Source: Glebionis coronaria
Lineage: Eukaryota; Streptophyta; Magnoliopsida; Asterales; Asteraceae
Direction: 5' to 3'
Assembly: GCA_025667525.1 (NCBI GenBank)
Contig: CM046877.1
Span: 27,990,737-28,054,736 of the forward strand
Length of the DNA stretch: 64,000 nucleotides
The position numbers and the translations under genes were made by a program. How positions within the stretch are numbered: position 1 is the stretch's first letter; every line of letters starts with the position of its first letter. This document shows, in pieces, positions 36,988-49,989 of this stretch. A model generated the notes under the pieces. That model did not search any database. It saw only the letters and a program-made list of their open reading frames with translations, and had not been told where the DNA came from.

Positions 36988-37879
36988 CAACCCACGTTTT
37001 CAGATAATTTCAATATAAATTTGTTTTTGTATGTTAGCGATTCTGTTTGGTAATCTATTTCTTGATAGCTCTCAATTTTAATAGAATAAAACTTGGAATC
37101 AAATATTTCAGAGTCATATAATACATAAGCAAGTTGATCCTACATGAAATGACAAAAAATACTTGTCCTTCTTTTGCATATTATTCACCTATGTTGGCTT
37201 CCCAAGGTTAAACAATATCATTTTTAGGTCAAATAACATGACGTTTTGTTAGAGCACACTCTTGATAGCTCTCAATTTTAATAGAATAAAACTTGGAATC
37301 AAATATTTCAGAGTCATTTAATACATAAGCAAGTTGATCCTACATGAAATGTCAAAAAATACTTGTCCTTCTTTTGCATATTAGTCACCTATGTAGGCTT
37401 CCCAAGGTTAAACAATATCATTTTTAGGTCAAATAAATGACGTTTTGTTAGAGCACACTCATGTCTTGACCTTTATACTATAATGTGTCGTCGAGATGCT
37501 CTTTGTCTACTACATTCACAACTACCTCAAATACTAGCTGACCAACTTTTACACCAATAAAACACAACCAAAACTAAACAGAGCAAACATATAGATGTGT
37601 TTTATCCATCAAGAATCCGGGCAAATACATTATGCCCAGATTCTATGTGGTCTATATGGACTGGAAATAATTTTAGAGGTTTTTTCTTAGGTTTGGATGA
37701 TTTGAGCCGGTTACGGCATTTTTAGCTGTTCTTGGTAGGTTTTTATCAGTTTTTGATCGGGTTTAGTCGCTTTTGACCAATGCTTGCCTGGATAAAAGTA
37801 CTCCTTTTTTCAAGCATCCATTTTCTTAGTTGTGGTCTTGAAATGGAGTCATGTATCACATGTTATGACCATTTTATTG
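36988..37879. repeat. Satellite unit 42 (892 bp, 2 subunits)
   Basis: Has gattctg, gaaatgacaaaa, attagtcacc, aaataaatgacg, gtgtcgtcg, cccagattc and, at 37841, aaatggag. The last variant recurs at the rearrangement junction near 39263. Confidence 0.95.
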
Positions 37880-38770
37880 CAACCCACGTTTTCAGATAAT
37901 TTCAATATAAATTTGTTTTTGTATGTTAGCGATTCTGTTTGGTAATCTATTTCTTGATAACTCTCAATTTTAATAGAATAAAACTTGGAATCAAATATTT
38001 CAGAGTCATATAATACGTAAGCAAGTTGATCCTACATGAAATGTCAAAAAATACTTGTCCTTCTTTTGCATATTATTCACCTATGTTGGCTTCCCAAGGT
38101 TAAACAATATCATTTTTAGGTCAAATAACATGACGTTTTGTTAGAGCACACTCTTGATAGCTCTCAATTTTAATAGAATAAAACTTGGAATCAAATATTT
38201 CAGAGTCATTTAATAATAAGCAAGTCGATCCTACATGAAATGTCAAAAAATACTTGTCCTTCTTTTGCATATTATTCACCTATGTAGGCTTCCCAAGGTT
38301 AAACAATATCATTTTTAGGTCAAATAAATGACGTTTTGTTAGAGCACACTCATGTCTTGACCTTTATACTATAATGTGTCGTCGAGATGCTCTTTGTCTA
38401 CTACATTCACAACTACCTCAAATACTAGCTGACCAACTTTTACACCAATAAAACACAACCAAAACTAAACAGAGCAAACATATAGATGTGTTTTATCCAT
38501 CAAGAATCCGGGCAAATACATTATGCCCGGATTCTATGTGGTCTATATGGACTAGAAATAATTTTAGAGGTTTTTTCTTAGGTTTGGATGATTTGAGCCG
38601 GTTACGGCATTTTTAGCTGTTCTTGGTAGGTTTTTATCAGTTTTTGATCGGGTTTAGTCGCTTTTGACCAATGCTTGCCTGGATAAAAGTACTCCTTTTT
38701 TCAAGCATCCATTTTCTTAGTTGTGGTCTTGAAACGGAGTCATGTATCACATGTTATGACCATTTTATTG
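37880..38770. repeat. Satellite unit 43 (891 bp, 2 subunits)
   Basis: Has gataactctc, atacgtaag, taataataag followed by caagtcgatc, aaataaatgacg, gtgtcgtcg and ggactagaaat. Copied as unit 45 at a distance of 1422 bp. Confidence 0.95.
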
Positions 38771-39301
38771 CAACCCACGTTTTCAGATAATTTCAATATA
38801 AATTTGTTTTTGTATGTTAGCGATTCTGTTTGGTAATCTATTTCTTGATAGCTCTCAATTTTAATAGAATAAAACTTGGAATCAAATATTTCAGAGTCAT
38901 ATAATACATAAGCAAGTTGATCCTACATGAAATGTCAAAAAAACTTGTCCTTCTTTTGCATATTATTCACCTATGTTGGCTTCCCAAGGTTAAACAATAT
39001 AATTTTTAGGTCAAATAACATGACGTTTTGTTAGAGCACACTCTTGATAGCTCTCAATTTTAATAGAATAAAAATTGGAACGAAATATTTCAGAGTCATT
39101 TAATACATAAGCAAGTTGATCCTACATGAAATGTCAAAAAATACTTGTCCTTCTTTTGCATATTATTCACCTATGTAGGCTTCCCAAGGTTAAACAATAT
39201 CATTTTTAGGTCAAATAACATGACGTTTTGTTAGAGCACACTAATGTCTTGACCTTTAGGTCAAATGGAGTCATGTATCACATGTTATGACCATTTTATT
39301 G
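38771..39301. repeat. Satellite unit 44 (531 bp, truncated)
   Basis: Both 200-bp subunits are present, with aaaattggaacgaaat in copy B, but about 365 bp (offsets about 490-854) are missing, including the palindrome and the G/T-rich tract. The left side stops at gaccttta (39258) and the sequence resumes at aaatggag (39263). Between them is ggtc, so the junction reads tttaggtcaaat, a string also found about 50 bp upstream at the end of copy B. This fits a templated insert with 4-nt overlaps on both sides. Confidence 0.95.
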
Positions 39302-40192
39302 CAACCCACGTTTTCAGATAATTTCAATATAAATTTGTTTTTGTATGTTAGCGATTCTGTTTGGTAATCTATTTCTTGATAACTCTCAATTTTAATAGAA
39401 TAAAACTTGGAATCAAATATTTCAGAGTCATATAATACGTAAGCAAGTTGATCCTACATGAAATGTCAAAAAATACTTGTCCTTCTTTTGCATATTATTC
39501 ACCTATGTTGGCTTCCCAAGGTTAAACAATATCATTTTTAGGTCAAATAACATGACGTTTTGTTAGAGCACACTCTTGATAGCTCTCAATTTTAATAGAA
39601 TAAAACTTGGAATCAAATATTTCAGAGTCATTTAATAATAAGCAAGTCGATCCTACATGAAATGTCAAAAAATACTTGTCCTTCTTTTGCATATTATTCA
39701 CCTATGTAGGCTTCCCAAGGTTAAACAATATCATTTTTAGGTCAAATAAATGACGTTTTGTTAGAGCACACTCATGTCTTGACCTTTATACTATAATGTG
39801 TCGTCGAGATGCTCTTTGTCTACTACATTCACAACTACCTCAAATACTAGCTGACCAACTTTTACACCAATAAAACACAACCAAAACTAAACAGAGCAAA
39901 CAAATAGATGTGTTTTATCCATCAAGAATCCGGGCAAATACATTATGCCCGGATTCTATGTGGTCTATATGGACTGGAAATAATTTTAGAGGTTTTTTCT
40001 TAGGTTTTGATGATTTGAGCCGGTTACGGCATTTTTAGCTGTTCTTGGTAGGTTTTTATCAGTTTTTGATCGGGTTTAGTCACTTTTGACCAATGTTTGC
40101 CTGGATAAAAGTACTCCTTTTTTCAAGCATCCATTTTCTTAGTTGTGGTCTTGAAACGGAGTCATGTATCACATGTTATGACCATTTTATTG
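39302..40192. repeat. Satellite unit 45 (891 bp, 2 subunits)
   Basis: Repeats unit 43 (gataactctc, atacgtaag, taataataag with caagtcgatc). It then differs at caaatagatg, ggactgg and aggttttgatg, and ends with gtcac and aatgtttg instead of unit 43's gtcgc and aatgcttg. Confidence 0.95.
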
Positions 40193-41085
40193 CAACCTAC
40201 GTTTTTAGATAATTTCAATATAAATTTGTTTTTGTATGTTAGCGATTGTGTTTGGTAATCTATTTCTTGATAGCTCTCAATTTTAATAGAATAAAACATG
40301 GAATCAAATATTTCAGAGTCATATAATACATAAGCAAGTTGATCCTACATGAAATGTCAGAAAATACTTGTCCTTCTTTTGCATATTATTCACCTATGTT
40401 GGCTTCCCAAGGTTAAACAATATCATTTTTAGGTCAAATAACATGACGTTTTGTTAGAGCACACTCTTGATAGCTCTCAATTTTAATAGAATAAAACTTG
40501 GAACGAAATATTTCAGAGTCATTTAATACATAAGCAAGTTGATCCTACATGAAATGTCAAAAAATACTTGTCCTTCTTTTGCATATTATTCACCTATGTA
40601 GGCTTCCCAAGGTTAAACAATATCATTTTTAGGTCAAATAACATGACGTTTTGTTAGAGCACACTCATGTCTTGACCTTTATACTATAATGTGCCGTCGA
40701 GATGCTCTTTGTCTACTACATTCACAACTACCTCAAATACTAGCTGACCAACTTTTACACCAATAAAACACAACCAAAACTAAACAGAGCAAACATATAG
40801 ATGTGTTTTATCCATCAAGAACCCGGGCAAATACATTATGCCCGGATTCTATGTGGTCTATATGGACTGGAAATAATTTTAGAGGTTTTTTCTTAGGTTT
40901 GGATGATTTGAGCCGGTTACGGCATTTTTAGCTGTTCTTGGTAGGTTTTTATCAGTTTTTGATCGGGTTTAGTCACTTTTGACCAATGTTTGCCTGGATA
41001 AAAGTACTCCTTTTTTCAAGCATCCATTTTCTTAGTTGTGGTCTTGAAACGGAGTCATGTATCACATGTTATGACCATTTTATTG
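40193..41085. repeat. Satellite unit 46 (893 bp, 2 subunits, type S)
   Basis: Has aacctacgtttttag, gtcagaaaat, gaacgaaat in copy B and gaacccggg in the palindrome. Matches unit 50. Confidence 0.95.
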
Positions 41086-41968
41086 CAACCTACGTTTTTA
41101 GATAATTTCAATATAAATTTGTTTTTGTATGTTAGCGATTGTGTTTGGTAATCTATTTCTTGAAAGCTCTCAATTTTAATAGAATAAAACATGGAATCAA
41201 ATATTTCAGAGTCATATAATACATAAGCAAGTTGATCCTACATGAAATGTCAGAAAATACTTGTCCTTCTTTTGCATATTATTCACCTATGTTGGCTTCC
41301 CAAGGTTAAACAATATCATTTTTAGGTCAAATAACATGACGTTTTGTTAGAGCACACTCTTGATAGCTCTCAATTTTTATAGAATAAAACTTGGAATCAA
41401 ATATTTCAGAGTCATTTAATACATAAGCAAGTTGATCCTACATGAAATGTCAAAAAATACTTGTCCTTCTTTTGCATATTATTCACCTATGTAGGCTTCC
41501 CAAGGTTAAACAATATCATTTTTAGGTCAAATAAATGACGTTTTGTTAGAGCACACTCATGTCTTGACCTTTATACTATAATGTGTCGTCGAGATGCTCT
41601 TTGTCTACTACATTCACAACTACCTCAAATACTAGCTGACCAACTTTTACACCAATAAAACACAACCAAAACTAAACAGAGCAAACATATAGATGTGTTT
41701 TATCCATCAAGAATCCGGGCAAATACATTATGCCCGGATTCTATGTGGTCTGGAAATAATTTTAGAGGCTTTTTCTTAGGTTTGGATGATTTGAGCCGGT
41801 TACGGCATTTTTAGCTGTTCTTGGTAGGTTTTTATCAGTTTTTGATCGGGTTTAGTCGCTTTTGACCAATGCTTGCCTGGATAAAAGTACTCCTTTTTTC
41901 AAGCATCCATTTTCTTAGTTGTGGTCTTGAAACGGAGTCATGTATCACATGTTATGACCATTTTATTG
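41086..41968. repeat. Satellite unit 47 (883 bp, 2 subunits, type T)
   Basis: A 9-bp deletion gives gtggtctggaaat just right of the palindrome, with ct at both breakpoints. Other variants are cttgaaagctc, caatttttatag, aaataaatgacg, gtgtcgtcg and gaggcttttt. Confidence 0.95.
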
Positions 41969-42859
41969 CAACCCACGTTTTCAGATAATTTCAATATAAA
42001 TTTGTTTTTGTATGTTAGCGATTCTGTTTGGTAATCTATTTCTTGATAACTCTCAATTTTAATAGAATAAAACTTGGAATCAAATATTTCAGAGTCATAT
42101 AATACATAAGCAAGTTGATCCTACATGAAATGTCAAAAAATACTTGTCCTTCTTTTGCATATTATTCACCTATGTTGGCTTCCCAAGGTTAAACAATATC
42201 ATTTTTAGGTCAAATAACATGAAGTTTTGTTAGAGCACACTCTTGATAGCTCTCAATTTTAATAGAATAAAACTTGGAATCAAATATTTCAGAGTCATTT
42301 AATAATAAGCAAGTTGATCCTACATGAAATGTCAAAAAATACTTGTCCTTCTTTTGCATATTATTCACCTATGTAGGCTTCCCAAGGTTAAACAATATCA
42401 TTTTTAGGTCAAATAAATGACGTTTTGTTAGAGCACACTCATGTCTTGACCTTTATACTATAATGTGTCGTCGAGATGCTCTTTGTCTACTACATTCACA
42501 ACTACCTCAAATACTAGCTGACCAACTTTTACACCAATAAAACACAACCAAAACTAAACAGAGCAAACATATAGATGTGTTTTATCCATCAAGAATCCGG
42601 GCAAATACATTATGCCCGGATTCTATGTGGTCTATATGGACTGGAAATAATTTTAGAGGTTTTTTCTTAGGTTTGGATGATTTGAGCCGGTTACGGCATT
42701 TTTAGCTGTTCTTGGTAAGTTTTTATCAGTTTTTGATCGGGTTTAGTCGCTTTTGACCAATGCTTGCCTGGATAAAAGTACTCCTTTTTTCAAGCATCCA
42801 TTTTCTTAGTTGTGGTCTTGAAACGGAGTCATGTATCACATGTTATGACCATTTTATTG
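41969..42859. repeat. Satellite unit 48 (891 bp, 2 subunits, type U)
   Basis: Resembles unit 43 (gattctg, gataactctc, taataataag, aaataaatgacg, gtgtcgtcg). Private changes are atgaagttttg and ttggtaagttt. Confidence 0.95.
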
Positions 42860-43752
42860 CAACCCACGTTTTCAGATAATTTCAATATAAATTTGTTTTT
42901 GTATGTTAGCGATTCTGTTTGGTAATCTATTTCTTGATAGCTCTCAATTTTAATAGAATAAAATTTGGAATCAAATATTTCAGAGTCATATAATACATAA
43001 GCAAGTTGATCCTACATGAAATGTCAAAAAATACTTGTCCTTCTTTTGCATATTATTCACCTATGTTGGCTTCCCAAGGTTAAACAATATCATTTTTAGG
43101 TCAAATAACATGACGTTTTGTTAGAGCACACTCTTGATAGCTCTCAATTTTAATAGAATAAAAATTGGAACGAAATATTTCAGAGTCATTTAATACATAA
43201 GCAAGTTGATCCTACATGAAATGTCAAAAAATACTTGTCCTTCTTTTGCATATTATTCACCTATGTAGGCTTCCCAAGGTTAAACAATATCATTTTTAGG
43301 TCAAATAACATGACGTTTTGTTAGAGCACACTCATGTCTTGACCTTTATACTATAATGTGCCGTCAAGATGCTCTTTGTCTACTACATTCACAACTACCT
43401 CAAATACTAGCTGACCAACTTTTACACCAATAAAACACAACCAAAACTAAACAGAGCAAACATATAGATGTGTTTTATCCATCAAGAATCCGGGCAAATA
43501 CATTATGCCCGGATTCTATGTGGTCTATATGGACTGGAAATAATTTTAGAGGTTTTTTCTTAGGTTTGGATGATTTGAGCCGATTACGGCATTTTTAGCT
43601 GTTCTTGGTAGGTTTTTATCAGTTTTTGATCGGGTTTAGTCACTTTTGACCAATGTTTGCCTGGATAAAAGTACTCCTTTTTTCAAGCATCCATTTTCTT
43701 AGTTGTGGTCTTGAAACGGAGTCATGTATCACATGTTATGACCATTTTATTG
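42860..43752. repeat. Satellite unit 49 (893 bp, 2 subunits, type V)
   Basis: Has aaatttgg in copy A, aaaattggaacgaaat in copy B (as in truncated unit 44), gtcaagatgc and ccgattacgg. Probably the intact relative of unit 44. Confidence 0.95.
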
Positions 43753-44645
43753 CAACCTACGTTTTTAGATAATTTCAATATAAATTTGTTTTTGTATGTT
43801 AGCGATTGTGTTTGGTAATCTATTTCTTGATAGCTCTCAATTTTAATAGAATAAAACATGGAATCAAATATTTCAGAGTCATATAATACATAAGCAAGTT
43901 GATCCTACATGAAATGTCAGAAAATACTTGTCCTTCTTTTGCATATTATTCACCTATGTTGGCTTCCCAAGGTTAAACAATATCATTTTTAGGTCAAATA
44001 ACATGACGTTTTGTTAGAGAACACTCTTGATAGCTCTCAATTTTAATAGAATAAAACTTGGAACGAAATATTTCAGAGTCATTTAATACATAAGCAAGTT
44101 GATCCTACATGAAATGTCAAAAAATACTTGTCCTTCTTTTGCATATTATTCACCTATGTAGGCTTCCCAAGGTTAAACAATATCATTTTTAGGTCAAATA
44201 ACATGACGTTTTGTTAGAGCACACTCATGTCTTGACCTTTATACTATAATGTGCCGTCGAGATGCTCTTTGTCTACTACATTCACAACTACCTCAAATAC
44301 TAGCTGACCAACTTTTACACCAATAAAACACAACCAAAACTAAACAGAGCAAACATATAGATGTGTTTTATCCATCAAGAACCCGGGCAAATACATTATG
44401 CCCGGATTCTATGTGGTCTATATGGACTGGAAATAATTTTAGAGGTTTTTTCTTAGGTTTGGATGATTTGAGCCGGTTACGGCATTTTTAGCTGTTCTTG
44501 GTAGGTTTTTATCAGTTTTTGATCGGGTTTAGTCACTTTTGACCAATGTTTGCCTGGATAAAAGTACTCCTTTTTTCAAGCATCCATTTTCTTAGTTGTG
44601 GTCTTGAAACGGAGTCATGTATCACATGTTATGACCATTTTATTG
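43753..44645. repeat. Satellite unit 50 (893 bp, 2 subunits, type S)
   Basis: Matches unit 46, including gaacccggg, with the private change gagaacactcttg, 3560 bp further on. Confidence 0.95.
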
Positions 44646-45537
44646 CAACCTACGTTTTTAGATAATTTCAATTTAAATTTGTTTTTGTATGTTAGCGATT
44701 GTGTTTGGTAATCTATTTCTTGATAGCTCTCAATTTTAATAGAATAAAACATGGAATCAAATATTTCAGAGTCATATAATACATAAGCAAGTTGATCCTA
44801 CATGAAATGTCAGAAAATACTTGTCCTTCTTTTGCATATTATTCACCTATGTTGGCTTCCCAAGGTTAAACAATATCATTTTTAGGTCAAATAACATGAC
44901 GTTTTGTTAGAGCACACTCTTGATATCTCTCAATTTTAATAGAATAAAACTTGGAATCAAATATTTCAGAGTCATTTAATACATAAGCAAGTTGATCCTA
45001 CATGAAATGTCAAAAAATACTTGTCCTTCTTTTGCATATTATTCACCTATGTAGGCTTCCCAAGGTTAAACAATATCATTTTTAGGTCAAATAAATGACA
45101 TTTTGTTAGAGCACACTCATGTCTTGACCTTTATCCTATAATGTGTCGTCGAGATACTCTTTGTCTACTACATTCACAACTACCTCAAATACTAGCTGAC
45201 CAACTTTTATACCAATAAAACACAACCAAAACTAAACAGAGCAAACATATAGATGTGTTTTATCCCTCAAGAATCCGGGCAAATACATTATGCCCGGATT
45301 CTATGTGGTCTATATGGACTGGAAATAATTTTAGAGGTTTTTTCTTAGGTTTGGATGATTTGAGCCGGTTACGGCATTTTTAGCTGTTCTTGGTAGGTTT
45401 TTATCAGTTTTTTATCGGGTTTAGTCGCTTTTGACCAATGCTTGCCTGGATAAAAGTACTCCTTTTTTCAAGCATCCATTTTCTTAGTTGTGGTCTTGAA
45501 ACGGAGTCATGTATCACATGTTATGACCATTTTATTG
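44646..45537. repeat. Satellite unit 51 (892 bp, 2 subunits, type T)
   Basis: Has tcaatttaaatttg, gtcagaaaat, gatatctctc, aaataaatgacatttt, tatcctataatgtgtcg, gagatactc, tttataccaat, ccctcaag and ttttttatcggg. One of the more diverged copies. Confidence 0.95.
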
Positions 45538-46430
45538 CAACCCACGTTTTCAGATAATTTCAATATAAATTTGTTTTTGTATGTTAGCGATTCTGTTTGG
45601 TAATCTATTTCTTGATAGCTCTCAATTTTAATAGAATAAAACTTGGAATCAAATATTTCAGAGTCATATAATACATAAGCAAGTTGATCCTACATGAAAT
45701 GTCAAAAAATACTTGTCCTTCTTTTGCATATTATTCACCTATGTTGGCTTCCCAAGGTTAAACAATATCATTTTTAGGTCAAATAACATGACGTTTTGTT
45801 AGAGCACACTCTTGATAGCTCTCAATTTTAATAGAATAAAACTTGGAACGAAATATTTCAGAGTCATTTAATACATAAGCAAGTTGATCCTACATGAAAT
45901 GTCAAAAAATACTTGTCCTTCTTTTGCATATTATTCACCTATGTAGGCTTCCCAAGGTTAAACAATATCATTTTTAGGTCAAATAACATGACGTTTTGTT
46001 AGAGCACACTCATGTCTTGACCTTTATACTATAATGTGCCGTCGAGATGCTCTTTGTCTACTACATTCACAACTACCTCAAATACTAGCTGACCAACTTT
46101 TACACCAATAAAACACAACCAAAACTAAACAGAGCAAACATATAGATGTGTTTTATCCATCAAGAATCCGGGCAAATACATTATGCCCGGATTCTATGTG
46201 GTCTATATGGACTGGAAATAATTTTAGAGGTTTTTTCTTAGGTTTGGATGATTTGAGCCGGTTAAGGCATTTTTAGCTGTTCTTGGTAGGTTTTTATCAG
46301 TTTTTGATCGGGTTTAGTCACTTTTGACCAATGTTTGCCTGGATAAAAGTACTCCTTTTTTCAAGCATCCATTTTCTTAGTTGTGGTCTTGAAACGGAGT
46401 CATGTATCACATGTTATGACCATTTTATTG
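45538..46430. repeat. Satellite unit 52 (893 bp, 2 subunits, type V)
   Basis: Has gattctg, gaacgaaat and ggttaaggc, and ends with gtcac and aatgtttg. Confidence 0.95.
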
Positions 46431-47322
46431 CAACCTACATTTTTAGATAATTTCAATATAAATTTTTTTTTGTATGTTAGCGATTGTGTTTGGTAATCTA
46501 TTTCTTGATAGCTCTCAATTTTAATAGAATAAAACATGGAATCAAATATTTCAGAGTCATATAATACATAAGCAAGTTGATCCTACATGAAATCTCAGAA
46601 AATACTTGTCCTTCTTTTGCATATTATTCACCTATGTTGGCTTCCCAAGGTTAAACAATATCATTTTTAGGTCAAATAACATGACGTTTTGTTAGAGCAC
46701 ACTCTTGATAGCTCTCAATTTTAATAGAATAAAACTTGGAATCAAATATTTCAGAGTCATTTAATACATAAGCAAGTTGATCCTACATGAAATGTCAAAA
46801 AATACTTGTCCTTCTTTTGCATATTATTCACCTATGTAGGCTTCCCAAGGTTAAACAATATCATTTTTAGGTCAAATAAATGACGTTTTGTTAGAGCACA
46901 CTCATGTCTTGACCTTTATACTATTATGTGTCGTCGAGATGCTCTTTGTCTACTACATTCACAACTACCTCAAATACTAGCTGACCAACTTTTACACCAA
47001 TAAAACACAACCAAAACTAAACAGAGCAAACATATAGATGTGTTTTATCCCTCAAGAATCCGGGCAAATACATTATGCCCGGATTCTATGTGGTCTATAT
47101 GGACTGGAAATAATTTTAGAGGTTTTTTCTTAGGTTTGGATGATTTGAGCCGGTTACGGCATTTTTAGCTGTTCTTGGTAGGTTTTTATCAGTTTTTGAT
47201 CGGGTTTAGTCGCTTTTGACCAATGCTTGCCTGGATAAAAGTAATCCTTTTTTCAAGCATCCATTTTCTTAGTTGTGGTCTTGAAACGGAGTCATGTATC
47301 ACATGTTATGACCATTTTATTG
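46431..47322. repeat. Satellite unit 53 (892 bp, 2 subunits, type T)
   Basis: Has aacctacatttttag, a long T-run in aattttttttttg, atctcagaaaat, aaataaatgacg, ctattatgtgtcg, ccctcaag and agtaatcc. Confidence 0.95.
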
Positions 47323-48214
47323 CAACCTACGTTTTTAGATAATTTCAATATAAATTTGTTTTTGTATGTTAGCGATTGTGTTTGGTAATCTATTTCTTGA
47401 TAGCTCTCAATTTTAATAGAATAAAACATGGAATCAAATATTTCAGAGTCATATAATACATAAGCAAGTTGATCCTACATGAAATGTCAGAAAATACTTG
47501 TCCTTCTTTTGCATATTATTCACCTATGTTGGCTTCCCAAGGTTAAACAATATCATTTTTAGGTCAAATAACATGACGTTTTGTTAGAGCACACTCTTGA
47601 TAGCTCTCAATTTTAATAGAATAAAACTTGGAACGAAATATTTCAGAGTCATTTAATACATAAGCAAGTTGATCCTACATGAAATGTCAAAAAATACTTG
47701 TCCTTCTTTTGCATATTATTCACCTATGTAGGCTTCCTAAGGTTAAACAATATCATTTTTAGGTCAAATAAATGACGTTTTGTTAGAGCACACTCATGTC
47801 TTGACCTTTATACTATAATGTGCCGTCGAGATGCTCTTTGTCTACTACATTCACAACTACCTCAAATACTAGCTGACCAACTTTTACACCAATAAAACAC
47901 AACCAAAACTAAACAGAGCAAACATATAGATGTGTTTTATCCATCAAGAATCCGGGCAAATACATTATGCCCGGATTCTATGTGGTCTATATGGACTGGA
48001 AATAATTTTAGAGGTTTTTTCTTAGGTTTGGATGATTTGAGCCGGTTACGGCATTTTTAGCTGTTCTTGGTAGGTTTTTATCAGTTTTTGATCGGGTTTA
48101 GTCGCTTTTGACCAATGCTTGCCTGGATAAAAGTACTCCTTTTTTCAAGCATCCATTTTCTTAGTTGTGGTCTTGAAACGGAGTCATGTATCACATGTTA
48201 TGACCATTTTATTG
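47323..48214. repeat. Satellite unit 54 (892 bp, 2 subunits)
   Basis: S-like front (aacctacgtttttag, gtcagaaaat, gaacgaaat), then ttcctaagg and aaataaatgacg. The remainder is near consensus, with gtgccgtcg. Confidence 0.95.
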
Positions 48215-49107
48215 CAACCCACGTTTTTAGATAATTTCAATATAAATTTGTTTTTGTATGTTAGCGATTCTGTTTGGTAATCTATTTCTTGATAGCTCTC
48301 AATTTTAATAGAATAAAACTTGGAATCAAATATTTCAGAGTCACATAATACATAAGCAAGTTGATCCTACATGAAATGTCAAAAAATACTTGTCCTTCTT
48401 TTGCATATTATTCACCTATGTTGGCTTCCCAAGGTTAAACAATATCATTTTTAGGTCAAATAACATGACCTTTTGTTAGAGCACACTCTTGATAGCTCTC
48501 AATTTTAATAGAATAAAACTTGGAACGAAATATTTCAGAGTCATGTAATACATAAGCAAGTTGATCCTACATGAAATGTCAAAAAATACTTGTCCTTCTT
48601 TTGCATATTATTCACCTATGTAGGCTTCCCAAGGTTAAACAATATCATTTATAGGTCAAATAACATGACGTTTTGTTAGAGCACACTCATGTCTTGACCT
48701 TTATACTATAATGTGCCGTCGAGATGCTCTTTGTCTACTACATTCACAACTACCTCAAATACTAGCTGACCAACTTTTACACCAATAAAACACAACCAAA
48801 ACTAAACAGAGCAAACATATAGATGTGTTTTATCCATCAAGAATCCGGGCAAATACATTATGCCCGGATTCTATGTGGTCTATATGGACTGGAAATAATT
48901 TTAGAGGTTTTTTCTTAGGTTTGGATGATTTGAGCCGGTTACGGCATTTTTAGCTGTTCTTGGTAGGTTTTTATCAGTTTTTGATCGGGTTTAGTCACTT
49001 TTGACCAATGTTTGCCTGGATAAAAGTAATCCTTTTTTCAAGCATCCATTTTCTTAGTTGTGGTCTTGAAACGGAGTCATGTATCACATGTTATGACCAT
49101 TTTATTG
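48215..49107. repeat. Satellite unit 55 (893 bp, 2 subunits, type V)
   Basis: Has aacccacgtttttag, gattctg, gtcacataatac, catgacctttt, gaacgaaat, catgtaatac, atttataggtc and agtaatcc. Confidence 0.95.
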
Positions 49108-49989
49108 CAACCTACGTTTTTAGATAATTTCAATATAAATTTGTTTTTGTATGTTAGCGATTGTGTTTGGTTTGATAGCTCTCAATTTTAATAGAATAAA
49201 ACATGGAATCAAATATTTCAGAGTCATATAATACATAAGCAAGTTGATCCTACATGAAATGTCAGAAAATACTTGTCCTTCTTTTGCATATTATTCACCT
49301 ATGTTGGCTTCCCAAGGTTAAACAATATCATTTTTAGGTCAAATAACATGACGTTTTGTTAGAGCACACTCTTGATAGCTCTCAATTTTAATAGAATAAA
49401 ACTTGGAACGAAATATTTCAGAGTCATTTAATACATAAGCAAGTTGATCCTACATGAAATGTCAAAAAATACTTGTCCTTCTTTTGCATATTATTCACCT
49501 ATGTAGGCTTCCCAAGGTTAAACAATATCATTTTTAGGTCAAATAAATGACGTTTTGTTAGAGCACACTCATGTCTTGACCTTTATACTATAATGTGCCG
49601 TCGAGATGCTCTTTGTCTACTACATTCACAACTACCTCAAATACTAGCTGACCAACTTTTACACCAATAAAACACAACCAAAACTAAACAGAGCAAACAT
49701 ATAGATGTGTTTTATCCATCAAGAATCCGGGCAAATACGTTATGCCCAGATTCTATGTGGTCTATATGGACTGGAAATAATTTTAGAGGTTTTTTCTTAG
49801 GTTTGGATGATTTGAGCCGGTTACGGCATTTTTAGCTGTTCTTGGTAGGTTTTTATCAGTTTTTGATCGGGTTTAGTCGCTTTTGACCAATGCTTGCCTG
49901 GATAAAAGTAATCCTTTTTTCAAGCATCCATTTTCTTAGTTGTGGTCTTGAAACGGAGTCATGTATCACATGTTATGACCATTTTATTG
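49108..49989. repeat. Satellite unit 56 (882 bp, 2 subunits)
   Basis: A 10-bp deletion just before copy A gives gtttggtttgatag. It also has gtcagaaaat, gaacgaaat, aaataaatgacg, tacgttatgcccagattc and agtaatcc. Confidence 0.95.
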
